A program made the position numbers and the translations under genes. From Ziziphus jujuba (lineage: Eukaryota; Streptophyta; Magnoliopsida; Rosales; Rhamnaceae): 64,000 nucleotides of DNA. The stretch spans positions 17,820,001 through 17,884,000 of the forward strand of contig NC_083388.1 in the NCBI RefSeq assembly GCF_031755915.1. Direction: 5' to 3'. The notes beneath the pieces were generated by a model that ran no database searches, was not told where the DNA came from, and worked only from the letters and a program-made list of their open reading frames with translations. Shown here piece by piece: positions 10,981-23,199 of this stretch (positions within the stretch are counted from its first letter, which is position 1; every line of letters begins with the position of its first letter).

Positions 10981-13400
10981 ATGAGCATTAGCCACAGTAC
11001 TATTAACCACTATGAATTGCTATGGCTAAAAGCACTTTTGGCAACAATAAGTAGCTTTTAGCTACAACCATTAGTTTTAACTACAAAGATTGCTGTTACT
11101 AAGAATATGGCTAAAAACTATTAACCAGAAGGGGTTATTGGCCACAACTGGTAACAGCCTTTATTGTGGTAAAAAAAACATTTACCCATAAAATGTATAC
11201 TTTTAACTACTATTTTTGTTATGGCTGATACTTTGTATCTTTTTTATGTACGAAAAATTATTAAAAGTTAATTTGTGGAAAGAAAATAATTTAAAATAAG
11301 ATAAATAAATATTTAAAGAAAAATTTATCCTTCTTACTTAAAAATATTAATTTATTTTAAACAATATATATATATATATATATATTTGTATATATATAAT
11401 TTACTTTCCAAAATAGCTAGTATAGAATTTTTAAATAGTGTAAAATTAAAAATATAAATTTGAAAAATATTATATACATATGAAAGAAACATTAGTTTTC
11501 ATAAAAATATTGAAAAAATACATGTTGTGAATAAAAGTTAATAAAGTACTCAAACACATATTATTTATTATGTACAAAGAGAGATTTTAAACATTATTAT
11601 ACAATTAATTTTTTTTAAAAATGTTAAAAAGAATAATTTTTGAAATATATATATATATATACAAATATTAAAAAAAAATATGAAAAGAGCATTTCTTTTC
11701 ATATTTGTTCAAAAAATTTAAAATTTCTTTGAGGTAATAAAAAAAAAATAACAAGGGAACAAATGGTTATACTTCTTTCCGTTTTTCAGAAAATAATATC
11801 ATTCATTTGAAAATTGGCACAAGTAATAAATAAACATCCCAGTAATTTTTATTATTATTATTATTATTTTTTTATATGGTAGTGAAGTATGATTTAAATA
11901 TTGGATTTACAATTTATGTTAATTTAAAATTTATATGAATAATTTTCATTTTATTTATTATAAAATAGAACTTATCTATACAAATTCAAAACAAAATTAC
12001 ACATACGTCTAAGCCTAAATATACTATTTTTTTTTAAAAAGAACTTTCCTATTTTACTTACAGAATAGATATTTCTTCTTTCCTTAAAATTTATTTAGAT
12101 TTTTATAAAAAATTATATATTTTTAAAAAATAAATTTAAAAATTTTTCAAAGTATAATATTCAAATTTTCTCACATAATTTGTCTTGGAAATAAACTATT
12201 TACTATAAATATATTTTTATAATGATAGAATATATATATATATATATATATATATTGGTATTTATTCGCTAATTCATTGTGTGAAGCAATTTTTTTTTTC
12301 TGTTTTATGATATAAAATATTTTTTTTTCTTATGCAAATAAATATTTCAGTAATTGATTAAATAAAAAATCATATAATAACTCAAAAAGTTAAAATGTCA
12401 TAATATAACCACAAAAATATTTAAACAATTCATACAATACAAATCAACGGTATATGACTGGCAAAATTAAGAATCGTAGAGATGCACTTGTTAATTTTAA
12501 AATGAAATGGTTGCCATTGCTAATAAATAACTAAGAGTTCCATAAAAAAAAATCTATCACTTAAGTAGCAGGTTGTTAATTAGTTTTATATACCAAACTT
12601 AATTATATTCAAATCAGGTTATTATTCACCAAAAAAAAAAAACCAATAGATTGTGCTATTTTAAGAAATTAATCTCATTACTAAATTAAAAGAATCACTA
12701 ATTATTGAAATAAGTACCCTTATTATGGTCACTAATTTTCAAAACCGCAACAGTTGGTTAGTCGTTGAAAGTTAATTCATATAATCCAGCATAAATATAT
12801 AAATCTATTAAAGCAATCTCACATTAGTTGATATTCAAAATCTAATAAATAATAGATTCGGTAATTCTATTATTATTGTTATTGAATAGATTCCAACCTC
12901 CGCTATATATTCTCTCGATAGATAATAGTATATAAGCATATAGAAAATAAAAATAAAAATATTACATAGTTAATTACTTAACATATATACATATTTAGTG
13001 CTAATCATGAAAAATTACGCATACCCTATTACAAATGTTGATTATGCATGCATATTGAGAAGTGGATAGTTGGCATGCTCTAAATTTTTACTTATTCATG
13101 GTCTAATTAATTTAGGGCAATATAGTCTGTATTCCATATAGAATTTTCCATTTTTGGTTATGACACTTATACACTAATTTATTAAGTTACTTTTAGACCA
13201 CTGTATATATATGATAAACCCAAAATATGACAGAATGGATACTCATATTTAGCACGTTTGTAATTACTATAAAAGCCATGGGAAAAGGTCAGTAATCAAA
13301 CTTTTACATAATCTTGCAGGGGCAATTTGGGTTATTCAATGGCAAGTCGGGCACGATACATATGCCAAGTTGTGTAGTCAGCCAGTAATTAATATGGATA
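10981..13400. other. AT-rich spacer with repeated 'ggctaaaa' words
   Basis: No gene seen. From 10985 to 11200 short related words (GGCTAAAA, TAGCCACA, GGTAACAG, in both orientations) recur every 20-40 bp. This is like the subterminal region of a CACTA or Mutator-type element, but I cannot find both ends. The rest is extremely AT-rich with (TA)n at about 11365-11385 and 12232-12255. Confidence 0.4.
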
Positions 13401-13419
13401 ATTCTCATTGCCATGGATC

Positions 13420-13427
13420 TATAAAAG
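13420..13427 (+). promoter_or_regulatory. TATA box of bZIP gene A
   Basis: TATAAAAG is the cleanest TATA element in this stretch, about 280 bases before the ATG. Downstream is a long TTTC/T-rich leader tract (about 13468-13545). A GTAAGTG donor at 13554 with a possible acceptor near 13670 suggests a leader intron. Confidence 0.5.
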
Positions 13428-13701
13428 GGGATATGTAAGACGCGCTCTCTGTGATTAAATTAATTTGCTTCTTTCTTTCTTTCTTTCTTTTTCTTTTTTT
13501 TTTCTTTTTTTCTTTTTTTCTTTTTATTTTTTTTAACAAGCTTACTATGAGTTGTAAGTGAAAATGCCTTTTTTTCTTTTTCTTTTATTTTTTATTTTTT
13601 TGTTTTTTAAATTGTAAAAGTTTATGGGTTTTGGATTCTAATTGGTTTTTTTATTTTCAAAATTTTTCAAAGATAAGGAAATTGAGGGCTTGAACAACAA
13701 T

Positions 13702-15111
13702 ATGATAGCACAAAGAGTTGGACCAAAATCAAATACATTGCCTCCATTAAGTCCAAAGGTTCAGAGCTTAAACAGTAACTTTCTGATTCCATTTCCATCA
13801 GCCAAAGAGATCCCTATTATCTCTGACAAAGACGAAGAATCAGTTCCTGCTGATAACTCCAACACTGAGACTGATCAGGTTCATCATCAGGACCCTAACG
13901 CTAACGCTAATGCTCATGCAGACCCCAAGAGACTCAAAAGGTTAACTAATATTGACTCCATCCCTCCTACTTCATATACTATATATATACCAAGTTTTAT
14001 ATATATATATATATATATATGTAGAAGATTTATATATAGCAGATTACATATATAGGAATTTGGATCTGCTTATACAAGACGTGCACATTTGATGGTGTTT
14101 AATTACTCTCTTTAGAATCGTAGCAAGCAGACAGTATTCACAGAAATATCGGCTCAAACAGCTCCAATACATTAGTCAACTGGAAACTGAAGTCAAAGCT
14201 TTACAAGTAATTCACATATACATATATATATATATATATGTATTTCTGTCAGTTCTCATACGTATACAGTAGTTTTCCACTGGGCGACCACGTACTCATC
14301 CCACGAACATTGATGGAACATACTTGCTTTTCTTTTACATGCCATCAAGTTTGGTGAGATGTGTTTAGTTGAACGTCATCTAGTAGAATAAAATTATTTT
14401 CATATATATAAAATTAATTATGTATAAAAATATGTTCATTTTTTTTTTTTTTTTGTATATAAATATTTCAGGCAGAAGTAGCAATCGCTTCTCCAAGAAT
14501 TAAATACAGTGATCGTCAAAATGCCCTATTGAGAGCTGAAAATAGTTCGATAAAGCAAAGGCTCTCTGCCTTTTCCGGTGAACTTTTGTTCAAAGAAGGT
14601 GATATTCCTCTAATAATTCTCTCATCTTGAACAATCACTTAATATATATATATATTAGATAATTGTGAAGGACTGTATTTACAACTATCAAATCTGTATA
14701 ATTTTTACCATTAAATGACTATGAATAGTTATTTTCACAGTTTCCTTTTCATAAATTTTTAACTATATCAAAATTGTATATATATTTATATAAAACAAAG
14801 ATATATTATAAATAATTATCACGTATGCAGCTCAATATGAGGAATTGAAGAAAGAAAGAGACTCCTTGAAGCAATTTTCAGAAGTTTATCAACAGCAAAT
14901 GTCTGAGATGCTGAGAAATGGGCCTGCGATGTATCAGATGGTGAACACCATGAGTTTGAACCAATCTGCACGAGGGCTTAATCAGTTTCCAGAACCCGTC
15001 AACCCGCCCAACCACCAAAACTTGAACCAATTTGCACCAGGACTACAGTTTATTAACATCAATAATAATAATAATACTCCCAATCCTGATCATTCCTACA
15101 ACTTTATGTGA
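13702..15111 (+). CDS. bZIP transcription factor-like gene A (bZIP34/61-like), altered basic region
   Basis: Four exons with consensus GT-AG junctions: 13702-13940, 14116-14206, 14472-14598 and 14831-15111, giving 245 residues. An acidic/Pro-rich N-terminus leads to a DPKRLKR basic cluster at the exon 1 end. The bZIP domain then spans exons 2-3: basic region RIVASRQYSQKYRLKQLQYI, then a zipper of about 40 residues holding the S-P-R block typical of plant group E (bZIP34/61). Two things are odd. The invariant Asn of N-x7-R is Ser here (S-R-Q-Y-S-Q-K-Y-R). The zipper heptad positions read L, L, A, S, L, I instead of mostly Leu. A coiled Gln/Glu-rich segment and an Asn/Pro-rich tail follow. The first in-frame ATG after an upstream stop at 13639 is used. 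It may have weak or changed DNA binding, or act as a dimer partner. The structure is sound; function is inferred. Confidence 0.83.
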
Positions 15112-17588
15112 TTACTGATTTCCTAGCCCACATGATTTCCTAGTCTTAATTAATTTCGCCTGTTTCTTCTTTGGCCAATCCAATTTTAATTTCGCTTTGT
15201 TTGTATGTGATCTATTGGTTTATGTATATATTTCTCCTTTTTTTTTTTTCCTTGACTTAACAAAAAAAGACCTCTTGATGAGTATTATGGGCCCAGGTTT
15301 TAAGAATCGATGGATCATTAGCAGCTTATATTTTGCTAATCCTGTGGAAGTCCGCAAATTGTCAGCCCACAGTCTCTATCGCCTTTTTCCACAGTAATAT
15401 ATATATATATATCAGATCCATATTAAAGCTCAAATGGGATTTGTTAAGAATCAAACTTATAATTCCTGCCAGCAAGTGTAATGGGTCTGCAGCTTCTTTC
15501 CATTTGATCCTCCCCTTTGGGTGTATATATCTATATTTCTCTTGCTTGTTTGCCCTTTGATCAATGCAATAAGTGAAATGTAACAATTTGAAAATCAAAA
15601 CCATATTTGATCTTCACTTTGTTTTTTTTTTTTTTTTATGTACTTTGTTTATTCTAATGTATTTTTATAATATAATACAAATAAATTTTATAAATTAATT
15701 GTTATTTCGTATTGTAGGAGGTTTTTTTTTTCCTATTTTATTTTTTCACAAATATTTTTGAAGCTACACATCTCAATGGACCTTTATTATTATTATTTTT
15801 TTCTTTTGATATATGTTTATTTGAAGTAGAATAATCTTTTAGCCAAACGCCTTGATTTTTTTTTTTCCTGGTAAATAGCCATACACTGTGATCTAATCTA
15901 GAATCTGAAAGTTAAACACTAGATCGTGCCCAAAGAGACAACATCTTAAGACTTAATAGATAGATTACATACTTTATATATTGTAATATAAAACAATGCT
16001 GTAACATTTAGTACGTATTGCAAAGATGCTACTTTTATGTCGGTGGGAACTACGTAGTTTTAAACTTATAATTATGCGCTACCAAAATTGATTTTATGAT
16101 AGAATGCATAATAAATGTCACCGACCAAAAAATTAATTGTATGCTTTATTAATTTGTAATTGTAATTTATTTTAATTACAATTTAGGATACTCAACTTTC
16201 TAAAATAGTGATTTACACTTTTAATTTTTAAATATATTGCAAAATGATTTAAATCCCAATTTTGCCAAATAAATTAGTAATGTTTTCGCCTATACATAAC
16301 TACTTTATTCTTTTTTATCAACACCCTAATCTATTTCTTTATCGATTCTCCTGCAAGTTTTTAGATGATATTTTTATTAATTTGTTTGATTAAATTGGAA
16401 ATTGAACCAATTTGCAACAAATTAAAAATTTGATCGTTTAAATCGTTATTTTTAAAATGCAATTAATTATTTATTTATTGACCCTTTGAGCTTTATCCAT
16501 TTATGAATTCATCTGTTTGTCCCCTTCCGTGTTCTCCAATGAAAAATAACTACGTCATTTAACAAAAATTTACACATCTCCTTTAATTTCTTGCTGTTAG
16601 TTTCCGCCTTTTTTTTTTTTTTTTTATTGAATTGAAAGTTGATGCTTCGTGAAAAAGGAAAATTGTTCAGTGATGCCATAGTTTCTCTTGAATCGCCAAT
16701 TCATAGTCAGAAAAACTCATTGAAAAAACATTGCGCAGGCAAATCAAGAAGATTTCCTCATCTTCCTTTCATCAGAGAATCCATATCCCTCGTATGCTCC
16801 TTATTTTTCTTGCCTCCGCCCAATTGCCAATTCCCATCAATTCACTAAAACCCTAAAACAATGGAGTAACCATTCTAGCTTTTTGATTGCTATTTCTCGT
16901 GACCTAGATGAAGGGCATAGGGAAAGCTACAGCAAATCAATTTGATCTCAATTGAAGATTGATATCAATATTAATTTTAGTACTTGAAACATACTTTTTT
17001 AATTGTTTGGGATCTTCACTAGCTTATTTTTAATTGGTACAAGGCAACCATATATAACAAAAATTTTTAATTTGATCTCACTTTTGCATGGCTAGCCTCT
17101 TGCTTCTTCTTTGATCTTCATTATCCTCATCTCTACTTTAAAACAAGGCAATCATGATTTTTCTAGATGTCTTCCAGTTCACCAGAGGTGCCACGTATGG
17201 CAGAGAAAGAAAATAGCAACAAAGGTGAAAGAAAAAGGGAAAATTGGAAAATAAAGTAACAGAGTGAGGCTTGACACAATCCCAAATTTTTTTTTAAATG
17301 ATGTGTCTATTATCCATTGGTGAGACTGGAAACTGATAGGTATTGGTGAATAGAAGATCACAATTCCCCTTCAGCCTTTTGGATGCGCGTGAATATTAGG
17401 TATAAACAAATTTTGATATACATATATACGGAAATTCTATGATGAGGACGGTCCGCATGAGGACTGCAGTATTAGTGATGGTTTTTCATAGTATTAACGA
17501 CGGTTTTTTAGAAAATGGTCACCAATACTATAAAAAACCGTCACCAATACTGTGGTCCGCATGAAGACCATCTGCACCATAGACGGAC

Positions 17589-17623
<35 letters not shown>

Positions 17624-19734
17624 GCACAAACTAAAATTTTTTTTAATCGAATGATTTGTTCCACAAGCAAAAAATAAAATAAAAATTCAAATAACAATAT
17701 CAGAGATGCTATTGTACTCTTTAGAAATTTTATAAGGTTATGAAGCCAAAAAATAAATTTGTTAAGAAACAAAATGCGTGAAAAGTATAAAAAGTTCAAG
17801 AGACATTAATATAAAAATCCCAATTTGTATCTGTGTATTGCTAAGAAACTGTGACATAGAGTTATACTAATGGCCATAAGGTTGCATAATTTGGTATAAG
17901 CAGGATTTTTGCCTGCTTATAAAACATCAAAATCAAGAAAAATATCTAGTCCTTTCTATTTTTTTAATTTAATTCTTAATTTCTTGAACGGGAGCGGGAT
18001 GTGGGAGCATAGCCAGATAATATACATTAGGAATTTTAGTTAAATTATTTAAGTTGTCTACTATCAGTTAATACTAGTGCTACTAATTAAGATGCACGTA
18101 TATAGTGATTTGACATATATAAAAAAGCAAAAGGAAAGGCAACAATGGCTCCCCACTGCGTGCCCTTATATTAGATCACGCTAGTTTCTTTTATCAACAT
18201 TTGAATAGATTATGACGTAGATCCGTAGAAATTCATTCTCAGATATCTAAATATACAACCATACATCGCAGACTAAAAAAGGAAAAACAAAATTCAGAAT
18301 CTATTTCAAAATTATCAACAAGGAGAGAGATCTTGTTACTAAACACCGAATCATACATATGCACTTACGTATGCAGAAACATATGCATATATGCATGCCT
18401 ATACATCATTAAACAATTCTTTTTTTTTCCCCCTCTTTTTCCTTTCCTTTTTCGAAAATGAATCTACGTCCTGCTTGTATAAGGTATAAAATGTATATAT
18501 ATGTTTATCATTTTTTCATCTTAATTGATATAAGAAAAGATATCTTTATTCAAAGAATCAAAATATATGTATATATGTGGTTTTTATTTTGTTTCCTTTT
18601 ATCATTAGCCTTTTTGACCACGTATTTTCTTTGAGCACTTGTAAAATAATTAATTTAAAGCACCTCAACCATAGCACCCAAAAATAATTTCTAGCTCCCT
18701 TAAAAATATTTTCTTATCTTTTACCTTTTGCTAAATATGAATGCATTTGATGTTCCAAAAAAAAAAAATTAATGCATTTGTTCTTCTATTCTCTTTTTAA
18801 AATTTATATACAAGCTACTTAATTATGGATTCTGTTATAGTGACTGATTTTATGACATTTTCTTGGCAACATTATTATTTAAGCTAGACACCATTGGACT
18901 ATAAATTTATATTTTGGGGATAATGTCTACATCAATTAAATAAATGTTGAATTAATAAACAAAATCGGAACTCAGCATGATGCAAATCCTGCATAGTCTT
19001 TAAATCAATATATTCATGTCGCTCTACCTATAGCTTCTAGGTACACTTATATATATAGGTACCAGAAACCCAAAAAAAAAAAAAACAAAAAAAAAACAAA
19101 AAAAAAAAAAAAGCCGAGTACTCTTGTATATTTACTAAATCTTCTTCGGTTATCAACAACCAGCAATATTGTGTGTCTGTGGTCTCAAATTAAGCATATA
19201 CTTATTATTTAGGAATTTGGGCATTTGGTTTCACTTGCTGATCTATCTATGTCATTTGCAAGTACTGATTGCTCATATATATAGATATATATATATATAG
19301 ATATATATATATATATATATATATAGTAAGCACCAATTAAACTGCAGTAAGCCACATATGCATCTGTATACATGCATTTACATTTAATCCTCTTACTATA
19401 TATATATATATACACATTTATTAAGCGTTACATATATGTATCCTTGGTCAACAAGTTTATTAGTATAATGCGTGTTCCCTATAAGCTAACCACGAAAAAT
19501 ATTGCTATACAAATTCATATATTGCCGCATTGCATCCACATGTTTCGATACCGTTCAATATTACTATTTTTTTACGAATAGATTTTATCATTAATCATAA
19601 AGAAATATATGAAATTCCCTAAATTTAATAATAGAATATGAGGTAAAGTCGTATTCAAATTTAATCAATCATATTCTGTTTGGGCCAAAATATTAATTTT
19701 TTAATTTAATATTTTCAATTCATTGAAGTATTAT
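15112..19734. other. AT-rich intergenic DNA without recognisable genes
   Basis: The first 450 bases hold the probable 3' UTR of bZIP A, with AATAA-type signals. A 69-residue frame at 16639-16848 has no family resemblance. The rest has (TA)n tracts (17590-17620, 19275-19325), an A/C-rich homopolymer-like patch near 19070-19110, and the foldback sequence listed separately. I see no other structure. Confidence 0.5.
17437..17583. repeat. Compact foldback element with nested inverted repeats
   Basis: The outer arms (from 17437 'ctatgatgaggac...' and ending 17583 '...ctgcaccatag') are inverse complements over about 55 bp with some mismatches. They include GTATTGGTGACGG-type words. The inner part (about 17490-17528) is again a palindrome of the same word family. 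Transcribed, it would form a long hairpin. A (TA)n tract lies immediately to the right. It resembles a foldback MITE; the superfamily is unknown. Confidence 0.65.
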
Positions 19735-20270
19735 TTTTGGGAGATTAGTTAAATGGCTTTAGTCCAACATTGATTGGAGATTGTATAGTCATATAATTGT
19801 CCCATGTATAAATTGAAATTTTGAAGTTGGAGTTTGAAAAAAATCCCACATCGGAAATGTATGAAGCAATTCAAAGCTCTCTACGTATATAAATTGAAGC
19901 TCCATTGACTTAGAAAGGGATCGCTACACACCTCCACAAACGACTATAAGAATATAGACTAATTAGTTTATTCTCTTTAAAATTTACTTTCTCTAGTTTA
20001 TTGTTCTTAGTTGTTTTCTAGTTGAAATTTTATTTTTAAAAGTCTTTTAATCATTAAGGCAATTGGACTTCGTAAGATTATTTTTTGTTCTCCAATAATC
20101 AATACAATCATCTGAAAAGTTAGATTCAATTAGAGCACATTTTCTTTTATTTCTTTGAACTGTTACAGGTTTGAAGTGGCATGCCCGCAAATTTAGGAGA
20201 TGACAGATTGTTGGAAATTTTCCGACATTGTTCCAACATATCTTTTTGGCACGTCCGGTGGGACCACATA
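19735..20270 (+). repeat. Probable LTR end and primer-binding site of a Tat-like element
   Basis: This stretch precedes the gag below. It has an LTR-like leader with 'tcccacatcgg', a TATA-like 'gtatataaattg' and a T-rich segment. Near 20247-20264 TGGCACGTCCGGTGGGAC follows a run of T, the position and style of a tRNA primer-binding site in Tat-type Ty3 elements. No matching right LTR could be found, so the left limit is uncertain. Confidence 0.45.
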
Positions 20271-20288
20271 AATTTTCAACTGAAGACA

Positions 20289-23190
20289 ATGGTTCAGACT
20301 CGATCAAGATCTCTGGAGTCCGACACCCATAACAACAACAATGAGGAAGAAGTTGGCAAGACTCTCGACTCGACGGAGATGTCCACCCAAGAGTCGATCC
20401 ATGAACTATCCCAAGAGCTTAAGGAAGGTCAAAGGAAGCTGGAGTTATTCTAAGAAACCTAGCAATGATTCCAGGAGACCCAGCAACGTCAGATGGAAGG
20501 CATTGTGGATTTGTTGCGTCAACAATTGCAGGTTATTCAAGCCTTGTCAAGTGGCACAAAGCCATTTGCCGGCCAAGAAGAACAAGTGCAAGCCTTTTCG
20601 ACCGTGCCTGAAGGCAACATGACAAGGACTGACGCACCAACTGTTCCGACGAGAACAAATGGAAATGAAGGAAGGATAGTCGTGCCCGAACGACAACTTT
20701 ATATTCCCCCACCTATTTGGAACCCAATTCATGGTGGAGGAGTAACTGAAAACCAAGGCCAGAATGTTAGAAATGGCCGAGAAGAACAGATTGTACTGGC
20801 CCCTCAGGCCGTACCACATGTAGTGCGGGCTTTTCAAGCTGCACCTTATGGCATGCAGGCCTTTTAGGCAGCAAATAATGTTAACGGAGGAAGGGCAGAC
20901 TTTCAGCCCCATGTTTTCCCACATGTCCAAAATCAAGGTCATAGTGGGGGGCATGCTGAACATTTTGGCCAAAACTTTTTGTATGGCCAAAATGAAGACC
21001 ATCACCACCAGGTCGACTACCATGGCCCGACATGGAGACAAGGACATATATCCAGAACTGGATGAACAATGGCCATGGAATGGATAGGGAGGCCATCGAG
21101 ACCATAATCTAGGAGATGATCGGCCCCGCATTCAGAAGAGTTGCCGATCATTTTACAGAAGGCCTTATCTCGAGGCCATTGATCGGATAGAATTTCCAAG
21201 GGGATTCAGATTTTCTGAATTCATCTTGTTCTCGGGTGAAGAGAATCAGTCTATTGTGGAACACATAGACCGTTTCACTATCCAATGCGAAGAAGCTGCG
21301 GCCAATGAATTCTTAAAACTCTGTCTGTTTGCTAACTCTTTAACAGGTTCTGCTTTCTCATGGTACATCAACCTGCAACTAAACTCGAACCATACTTGGC
21401 AAGAATTAGAGCGAAAATTCCATGAGCAATTTTATAGGATTGAGCCGGAGATCTCTATGGCTGATTTGTCTTGTTTGCGTCAAATGGAAGGAGAATCGGT
21501 GGAGAATTTTATTGCCCGATTCAAAAGGACAAGGATCAGATGTCGCTTGGATATACCAGAAAGAGAGTTTGTCAAACTAGCCTAGAGCGGATTGAGCTAC
21601 AAGCTTCGGAAGAAGTTTAAGGGGACAGAGTTTCATGATTTGTTCGAGTTAGTCTCTCGAGCATCTAGATATAAAAGTATTTTGAGGGAAGAGTATTAGA
21701 GGAAGAACTCATCTCGAGGATCATATTATAGAAACCCAAATATGGAGATTTATTCGGTTGAAGCTGAAGACCAAGGAATCGAAGATGCCTCCATCGAAAT
21801 CGATGCTGCTGAGGTAGTGGCCACTAGGCCATACGTATGCAAAGCTCTAGCTAGACCAACAAGGAACCAGAGGATTCCTCAATTGGTCATGGATACGAAA
21901 AAAAATCGATTTAAGCCGGAGAAAGTTTAGAGTTTTGACATCTCCAAAGCTGATTAAATTTTTAACCATCTGATGGTCGACAAGGTAATTAAATTACCCG
22001 ATAATCATGTTTTATCCACAGCGAAAAAAACTAAAAAAAACCGTACTGTAAGTGGCATGGTATGTGGACGCATCAAACTGTACACTGTGTGGTGTTTCGA
22101 AATGCCATCCAAGCACTAATTGACAAGGGTACCTTGAAGTTCCCAGAAAAAGGAAAGGATGTAATGGAGGTTGATAGCAATCATTTCCCATCAGCTGAAG
22201 TGGATATGGTTTCGACCAACATTTTTGAGTTGACCAAACCTAGAGTCAAGATTGATCTAGGACAACCCTTGTCTGGTAGAGTTTGGAAAAGGGAGACCAA
22301 ACCAAGGAAGGAGTATTCAGCCAAAAGGGCTGAACCATCTGATCAGGTGCTTTGTACATGTTGCAAGCATGAAGTTGACGATGGGAAAAAGCAACCCTTA
22401 GAGATGTGTGAGCAAAATGTGATAAAGTTGTCACCAGAGAATTACGGGCCTCATAGTCCAAAGTCAATATTCCAACGCCTAAGACCGAAGGTGCAGGATG
22501 GGCATTGGAAGCTGAACCATCAACAACAAGGGAGGCAATTTGACTCTAAGCTTCAAGTTACATTTTCGAGAGATAATCGAACAAGATTGGTTTATTATAA
22601 AATTGGGAAGCCAAGGACATTCTGGCCACTAATTACAGAAATAGGCCAGTGGTACCGTGCGGAATATAGGCATTATCAGCCACTCACCAGGACTCAGAAG
22701 AGGCAGATGCAACAGCAACATGCTGCGGTAAGAAGACTGGTAGAGGAATCAAAAGCGCATGAGAAAGTTGCTGAAAAAGGGCCAATGACAATATTAACTC
22801 GGCCCGAAAGTCAGAAAGATGATAATATATTGAAAGAATTGGAGTCGCACCTTTGTGGTACAGAAGGTAGACCAGAGGGTTTGCAGAAGATGGCCGAAGT
22901 CACGGCTAAAAAGGCCATTGCCTCATCAGGAGCTGGCCCTTCTGGAGTGAAGAAGAAAACTTTGGTATGAGTTAGGAAACAAAGTGCTAAAGTTATCCCA
23001 TGCATAAAGAATCTGGATGACGACCTTATGAAAGAAGACATGATTGATTCTTCAACCAATAAGAAGTCTCTGATGGTTAAATTTGGAACTATGGAAGAAG
23101 TGATGGTCAACAAGGTTGTCGTCCTGCCTTTATCATTTGGATCTCGACCTAGTCAGGAGTACATGATAGAAAAAGATGGTCTATATGTGG
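20289..23190 (+). pseudogene. Decayed Tat-lineage Ty3 gag / gag-pro
   Basis: The frame starts MVQTRSRS at 20289 and passes through several stops. Recognisable parts are a Gln-rich N-terminal helix (20460-20560), a His/Gly/Gln-rich linker, and the retrotransposon gag domain (21226-21585: FSGEENQSI, ITGSAF-W-like core, and a QMEGESVENFIARF segment). A long C-terminal part follows at 22080-22970 (CVVFRNAIQALIDKGTLKFP and a Lys/Glu-rich tail). Gag packages the RNA genome. Stops at about 20451, 20865, 21583, 21698 and 21928 show decay. No reverse transcriptase, RNase H or integrase follows; instead an opposite-strand gene begins. Lineage assignment is from recalled Tat/Retand-type gag. Confidence 0.68.
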
Positions 23191-23199
23191 AATAAAGAT

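Noticed and set aside
13642..13701. Start of bZIP A upstream of 13702
   Set aside because: The upstream extension has no ATG in frame (it begins TTG), and an in-frame stop lies at 13639.
16639..16848. 69-residue frame after a T-run
   Set aside because: Short, with no family resemblance, splice context or conserved signal; no support as a gene.
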